Assembly (NCBI RefSeq): GCF_002863225.1
Contig: NZ_PKEK01000079.1
Location: 30,036-94,035 of the forward strand
DNA: 64,000 nucleotides
Reading direction: 5' to 3'
Origin: Mycobacterium sp.
GTDB taxonomy: Bacteria > Actinomycetota > Actinomycetes > Mycobacteriales > Mycobacteriaceae
In this document: one piece after another, positions 60,801 through 64,000 of the stretch
How the letters are laid out: every line of letters begins with the position of its first letter
How positions within the stretch are numbered: the stretch's first letter is position 1
Program-made: the position numbers and the translations under genes
The notes under the pieces: generated by a model
What the model saw: the letters and a program-made list of their open reading frames with translations, nothing else
Databases searched by the model: none
Told to the model about the DNA's origin: nothing

Positions 60801-61343
60801 GTGAATGCAGGCGACTGGATCAACCTCGCTGGAGTGGCGGTCGCGGCCGGCTCAGCAATTTTCGCGGCGAACTCGGCGCGCCGGGCGAAAGACGCTGAAG
60901 AGAAGGCTGACGGGTACCGGGCTCGAGCACAACAGGATGCAGAGCGAGCAACAAAAGCGGCGGAGGAATCGGCAGCCGCGCAGAGGCAGTCTGCGACTGC
61001 GGCAAAGCGAGCCGCTGATGCGCTTGAAGCTCAGAATCAATTGGCCAGCGAAGCGCGACAGGCCGCTGAGGGTGTCCCATGGCACGTTGAACACAGCTCG
61101 GGTGCGATATGGAAAGTGCGTAACACCAGCGCACTCCCGAAGTTCCGCGTATCGCTGTCTGGCCCCGGAGTGAACGAAGCCCGTTCGTCCAAACTCGTCG
61201 ACAAGGTCGACGGAAACAGCTCAATCGAGTTCTGGGGCAACACTTTCTGGGGCGCAAAGCAGGTCGTCACAGTTACCTGGCACGCACGAGAAGACGGCCA
61301 AGATGCGGCACAACGCTGGACAGACGTGATGCCGCCTCGCTAG
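60801..61343 (+). CDS. hypothetical membrane-anchored coiled-coil protein
   Basis: A 180-residue protein with a short N-terminal hydrophobic helix (AGDWINLAGVAVAAGSAIFA, residues 3-22), an alanine/lysine/glutamate coiled coil (to about residue 92) and a C-terminal beta-rich domain (WKVRNTSALPKFRVSLSG, FWGAKQVVTVTWHA). GTG 60801 is chosen because the longer frame upstream overlaps the divergent gene. Nothing identifies its function; it resembles small orphan genes of phage/defence islands. Confidence 0.65.
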   Translation: MNAGDWINLAGVAVAAGSAIFAANSARRAKDAEEKADGYRARAQQDAERATKAAEESAAAQRQSATAAKRAADALEAQNQLASEARQAAEGVPWHVEHSSGAIWKVRNTSALPKFRVSLSGPGVNEARSSKLVDKVDGNSSIEFWGNTFWGAKQVVTVTWHAREDGQDAAQRWTDVMPPR

Positions 61344-61490
61344 CGCGGTCTGGACCCTCATCTCTCAAGGTCGGTCAACCCCGGAAAGCCTGATACCTAC
61401 ACGAACTGCTCGGCGGCCCGGACGTCGTGTTCGTCGTGGAGGCAACCTACTGGTGTGTGTCTGACGGGGCGCGCAGAAGAAGAGCGTTCA

Positions 61491-62141
61491 TCACCAGAAC
61501 CAGCCCGCCAGAAATGCCAGGAGGCTCGCGGCACCTAAAGCACCGATTATTGCGAAGTCGACCGGTTGCACGCCTCGAGGGGTGTCGATCCCAGACAGCG
61601 GACCCAACTCCGAGGGATACGTCGCGTACAGCCGGCGAATTTCGTCGGCCGTCGCGTTCACCGCACGCGTTACAGTGCTCGGTTCTGGACCCGAGACGTC
61701 CTCGTGCCAAGGATCGGGCGCGGAGGGGTCGTCGCTGCCTCTGACCACTTCGATGATTAACCGCTCGACTGCCGTAAAAGAGTCTGCCAGGTCGCCCGGC
61801 GGCAGAATGCGCGCTAACGTGCGAAGTCGCTGCGCCCCGACCACAGCGTCTTTGATCAAAGGACCGTACTTCTCGAAGGTCTCTCTGTCCTTCGTCGTCG
61901 ATCGTCCGTCATCGTCCACGAACCACGCGAAAGACTGAACGGCTGTGGCAGCGTCAAGCAGGTCATTCATTGCTTCTCGCATCTGCGTGATTTCAGCTTC
62001 CCTGAGCTGCTGCGCGGCGGATAGCAACGCCGACTGGCGCGCCGAAACCCGATCAAACCGAGATGAGATGAGGCTCTGCACAACACCTCCGAGCGGGATG
62101 CCGATCGCCGTGAAGAGGAGAAACCAGACTGCGTCTTTCAC
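61491..62141 (-). CDS. hypothetical membrane protein
   Basis: A 216-residue protein with an N-terminal helix (AVWFLLFTAIGIPLGGVVQS), a coiled-coil/helical cytoplasmic middle (residues 30-150) and a C-terminal hydrophobic helix (FAIIGALGAASLLAFLAGWF) at the very end. It starts 18 bases after the stop of the 64-aa gene on the same strand, so they form a two-gene unit. No family recognised. Confidence 0.65.
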   Translation of the reverse strand: MKDAVWFLLFTAIGIPLGGVVQSLISSRFDRVSARQSALLSAAQQLREAEITQMREAMNDLLDAATAVQSFAWFVDDDGRSTTKDRETFEKYGPLIKDAVVGAQRLRTLARILPPGDLADSFTAVERLIIEVVRGSDDPSAPDPWHEDVSGPEPSTVTRAVNATADEIRRLYATYPSELGPLSGIDTPRGVQPVDFAIIGALGAASLLAFLAGWFW

Positions 62142-62159
62142 GTCTCCATCGCCTACTTG

Positions 62160-62354
62160 TCACCGCGTTCTGTAGCGAGCATTGCTGGTCTGGCCCCGCA
62201 CCTTGGCCAGCACGTCCGCCGCGATCGCGTCGGCCCGCTCATCGGTCAGCCGCTCGCCGTCAACGATGATCTCTTCCTCGGCCAGGTCGATGTCCTCAAC
62301 GATCGTGTCGTCGCCGAACGTGACCGACGCCGGGTCAATCGGACGCTTACTCAT
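62160..62354 (-). CDS. small acidic protein, possible antitoxin-like or accessory
   Basis: A 64-residue acidic protein: MSKRPIDPASVTFGDDTIVE, then DIDLAEEEIIVDGERLTDER and a basic end VRGQTSNARYRTR. The region DGERLTDERADAIAADVL resembles small antitoxin-like proteins of actinobacteria, but no partner toxin is recognised. It precedes the 216-aa membrane protein. Confidence 0.6.
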   Translation of the reverse strand: MSKRPIDPASVTFGDDTIVEDIDLAEEEIIVDGERLTDERADAIAADVLAKVRGQTSNARYRTR

Positions 62355-62439
62355 GGGATCACCAGTCTACGAGCGTCGGTAAGCGGTGTTACCGTCTTCT
62401 CTTCGCCCCCGGTGCGGAGTCCCGAATCGAGCTCACCAA

Positions 62440-62643
62440 ATGGTCGCCTTCAGGCGGTGGTTATCGCGCAGGCTGTACCTCTGGTCATGCCGCCTTGGCG
62501 ACGATGAGCACGACGTCGAACTCGTCAGCCCCGCCGGCGAGCACATCACTTTCTACTGTTACGGGGACTTCGCCGCGAGCTGGTCTGGCAGCTGGGATTT
62601 CCGTTGCTCCTGCGAGTCGGACGAGCATCATCGTTGCGACTAG
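62440..62643 (+). CDS. hypothetical small cysteine/histidine-rich protein
   Basis: A 67-residue frame (MVAFRRWLSRRLYLWSCRLG, GDDEHDVELVSPAGEHITFY, CYGDFAASWSGSWDFRCSCESDEHHRCD) with a plausible protein-like composition. The start is a guess; no family is known and there is little ribosome binding site support. It could be spurious. Confidence 0.35.
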   Translation: MVAFRRWLSRRLYLWSCRLGDDEHDVELVSPAGEHITFYCYGDFAASWSGSWDFRCSCESDEHHRCD

Positions 62644-62720
62644 GCGACCCCGCAGCAGTGACTTGCGTTCGGCGCCCAGGCTGTTGTCCCATAGTCAGAA
62701 TTCTTGCGAGGTGGTGGGCT

Positions 62721-63056
62721 ATGGCGACCAGCGGACAGTTCCGTATCGACCTGGAGGCTTTGGCGTCGTCGGCGGCGCACGTGACAGGGCAGGGTGAGGA
62801 CCTGGCGACGGCCCACCTGTTGTCCGACGACCAGCTTGTGGTGGCTCAGTCGGGCTGGGTTGGCAGCTCAGCAACGGCATTGGGCGTTAAGGCGGCGGCG
62901 TGGTTGGAGACCTCGCGCAGGCTAATAACCGATGTTGGAAACCACGCCACGGATTTCCACAATGACGGTCGCAGCTTCGCCGAGATGGAGCAGGCCCACA
63001 CAGAGAAGTTACGGGCGCTGCATCCTGCCCCTGAGGGCCCCGCCGGTTCGGTCTGA
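62721..63056 (+). CDS. WXG100-like small protein (type VII secretion partner)
   Basis: A 111-residue helical protein, MATSGQFRIDLEALASSAAH..., with W-V-G at 46-48 in the turn between two long helices (SGWVGSSATALGVKAAA). The start is preceded by GAGGTGG at 9 bases. It is 5 bases upstream of a second WXG-containing gene. The pair probably forms a heterodimer exported by an ESX system, like EsxE/EsxF before CpnT. Confidence 0.7.
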   Translation: MATSGQFRIDLEALASSAAHVTGQGEDLATAHLLSDDQLVVAQSGWVGSSATALGVKAAAWLETSRRLITDVGNHATDFHNDGRSFAEMEQAHTEKLRALHPAPEGPAGSV

Positions 63057-63061
63057 CCCTG

Positions 63062-64000
63062 ATGGTGCTGACGGTGGCGGATGTTGAGCGGTGGAGCGCT
63101 GGGGCTGTGCGCGATGTGTTCCATGTCGCCACTGCCCGAGGCAATGCCACCCTGGAGGCCTCCCGTCAGCTCGGCACGCTCGCAGTCTTCGACACCTGGG
63201 AGGGCCAAACCGCCGAGGCCAGAAAGCACACCAACGCAACGATTCGACAAGACCTTGACGCTCACGGCAACGAGTCCTTCGCGGTCGCGATGGCGGCGAA
63301 GAAAGCCGCTGACGACATTGAGCACGTGCAATCCGAGCTGCGCACACTCAAGCACGATGCCGCCGACCGCCACATGACCATCGATCCGCTCACGAACAAG
63401 CTGGTCCCGGCCTCGGACAAAACCCTCCCATCCGAGGCGCTCGTCGCCATGCTGGAACTGCAACCCCGCCTGGACAAGATCCTGGCCGAAGCCAACGCGG
63501 TCGACGCTGAGCTGGCCGCCGCCATCAACATGGCTGATGGAGACGCCCCACTTCCCGCAGGCCCCAGAGTGCAATTCGACCCCAGGAACCCATTCGTCGA
63601 CGACCCGCGATTTGGGCACTGGGAGAACGTCACCCCACCGCCGTACACCGGGGCAACTCCGCCGCCGCCGTGGACTGGGCACAAATCCCTCGAGGGGCTT
63701 CCCGGCAAAGGCCCGGGTGGGCCGTCCGGCTTTTACGTTCCGGGTGGAAAGACGTGGGCCGACGACAGCACCGCGCCGATGGGCTACCTCACCGAGCAGT
63801 ACCGCTTCCGCATCTCGGGGGAGGACTACACCGGCTACACCCGCATCGTGAACGGTCAGCAGCAGCAGTGGGTGCAATACACCTACGACGCTCAGCGCTA
63901 CACCCAGATCAATATGGGCGGTGCGCAGGCGTGGGCGCCAAAGGCGCCGAACGAGATCACCGGCGAGTTGGGCGGTGTGGCAACGGGCGGGCTCAGTGGG
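63062..64000 (+). CDS. WXG100-domain multi-domain protein, putative type VII-secreted effector (3' end outside window)
   Basis: An open frame of 313 codons running out of the window. Residues 1-105 are helical with W-E-G at 46-48 (VFDTWEGQTAEAR) and a charged coiled coil (RKHTNATIRQDLDAHGNESF). A second helical stretch (PSEALVAMLELQPRLDKILA) and a proline/glycine-rich linker (VTPPPYTGATPPPPWTGHKS) follow from about 195. The end of the window enters an aromatic-rich domain (FRISGEDYTGYTRIVNGQQQ, then WVQYTYDAQRYTQINMG). WXG N-terminus, linker and variable C-terminal part is the layout of secreted polymorphic toxins. The toxin identity lies beyond base 64000. Confidence 0.7.
   Translation, partial: MVLTVADVERWSAGAVRDVFHVATARGNATLEASRQLGTLAVFDTWEGQTAEARKHTNATIRQDLDAHGNESFAVAMAAKKAADDIEHVQSELRTLKHDAADRHMTIDPLTNKLVPASDKTLPSEALVAMLELQPRLDKILAEANAVDAELAAAINMADGDAPLPAGPRVQFDPRNPFVDDPRFGHWENVTPPPYTGATPPPPWTGHKSLEGLPGKGPGGPSGFYVPGGKTWADDSTAPMGYLTEQYRFRISGEDYTGYTRIVNGQQQQWVQYTYDAQRYTQINMGGAQAWAPKAPNEITGELGGVATGGLSG

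Noticed and set aside
1..64000. tRNA, rRNA genes or CRISPR arrays
   Set aside because: No cloverleaf-like tRNA sequence, rRNA core or regular repeat-spacer array was seen anywhere in the window; a covariance-model scan would be decisive.

Overview
The window is high-GC actinobacterial DNA from Mycobacterium in the broad sense (Mycolicibacterium or a relative). The diagnostic signs are a PE/PPE gene pair, a SepIVA-type DivIVA protein, a mycobacterial-length pyruvate carboxylase (1127 aa), and gene order collinear with the M. tuberculosis Rv2971-Rv2898c interval read backwards. The species cannot be fixed by eye.

Layout. (1) 1-1485: end of an Old Yellow Enzyme-type oxidoreductase followed by a short-chain dehydrogenase. 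(2) About 1500-8340: an accessory island. It holds remnants of an IS3-type transposase and of a secreted staphylococcal-nuclease-like protein, then a compact leftward cassette of three tyrosine recombinases plus a small coiled-coil partner (RIT/Tn554-like architecture). The first recombinase is broken, and the cassette abuts a 5'-truncated HNH (DUF1524-type) nuclease gene. (3) 8340-17272: two aldo-keto reductases, lipN, a DsbA-like/VKOR disulfide pair, pca, rsmD, coaD. (4) 17325-22787: a glycine-rich PadR-like regulator divergent from a MarR regulator, a LuxR-type ATP-binding regulator, and a permease behind a RicR-like copper box. (5) 23008-41315: sepIVA, DUF177, rnc, mutM, TM2 protein, OsmC-like, acyP, smc, ftsY, then the GlnR-type nitrogen operon amt-glnB-glnD, an alpha/beta hydrolase, ffh, an amidohydrolase, a tautomerase and a Nudix hydrolase. 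(6) 41610-45744: N-acyl-D-amino-acid amidohydrolase with its TetR, a STAS protein, a D,D-carboxypeptidase. (7) 45745-50929: SnoaL-like protein, rpsP-KH-rimM-trmD, rplS, lepB, rnhB, DUF2469. (8) 50955-59260: GAF/ANTAR regulator, two tandem KimA/KUP-like transporters, a CPA1 antiporter, and a PPE-PE pair. (9) 59599-64000: yraN loses its 3' part, and an accessory segment follows with a broken phage-like fragment, several orphan small genes, and a two-gene WXG100 (type VII secretion) unit whose second gene runs off the window.

How it works together. The core is protein synthesis and export (rpsP, rimM, trmD, rplS, ffh, ftsY, lepB), chromosome and RNA maintenance (smc, rnc, mutM, rnhB) and nitrogen sensing (amt, glnB, glnD). 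The disulfide pair next to lipN serves the envelope. Two edges are recombination scars, at about 1500-7900 and at 59850. The most promising material for something new is the recombinase cassette, the orphan/WXG cluster at the right edge, and several compact operators (copper box, 19-bp palindrome, PadR/MarR site, 45-bp repeats that supply ribosome binding sites). Motif positions were read by eye, and most were cross-checked against reading frames.
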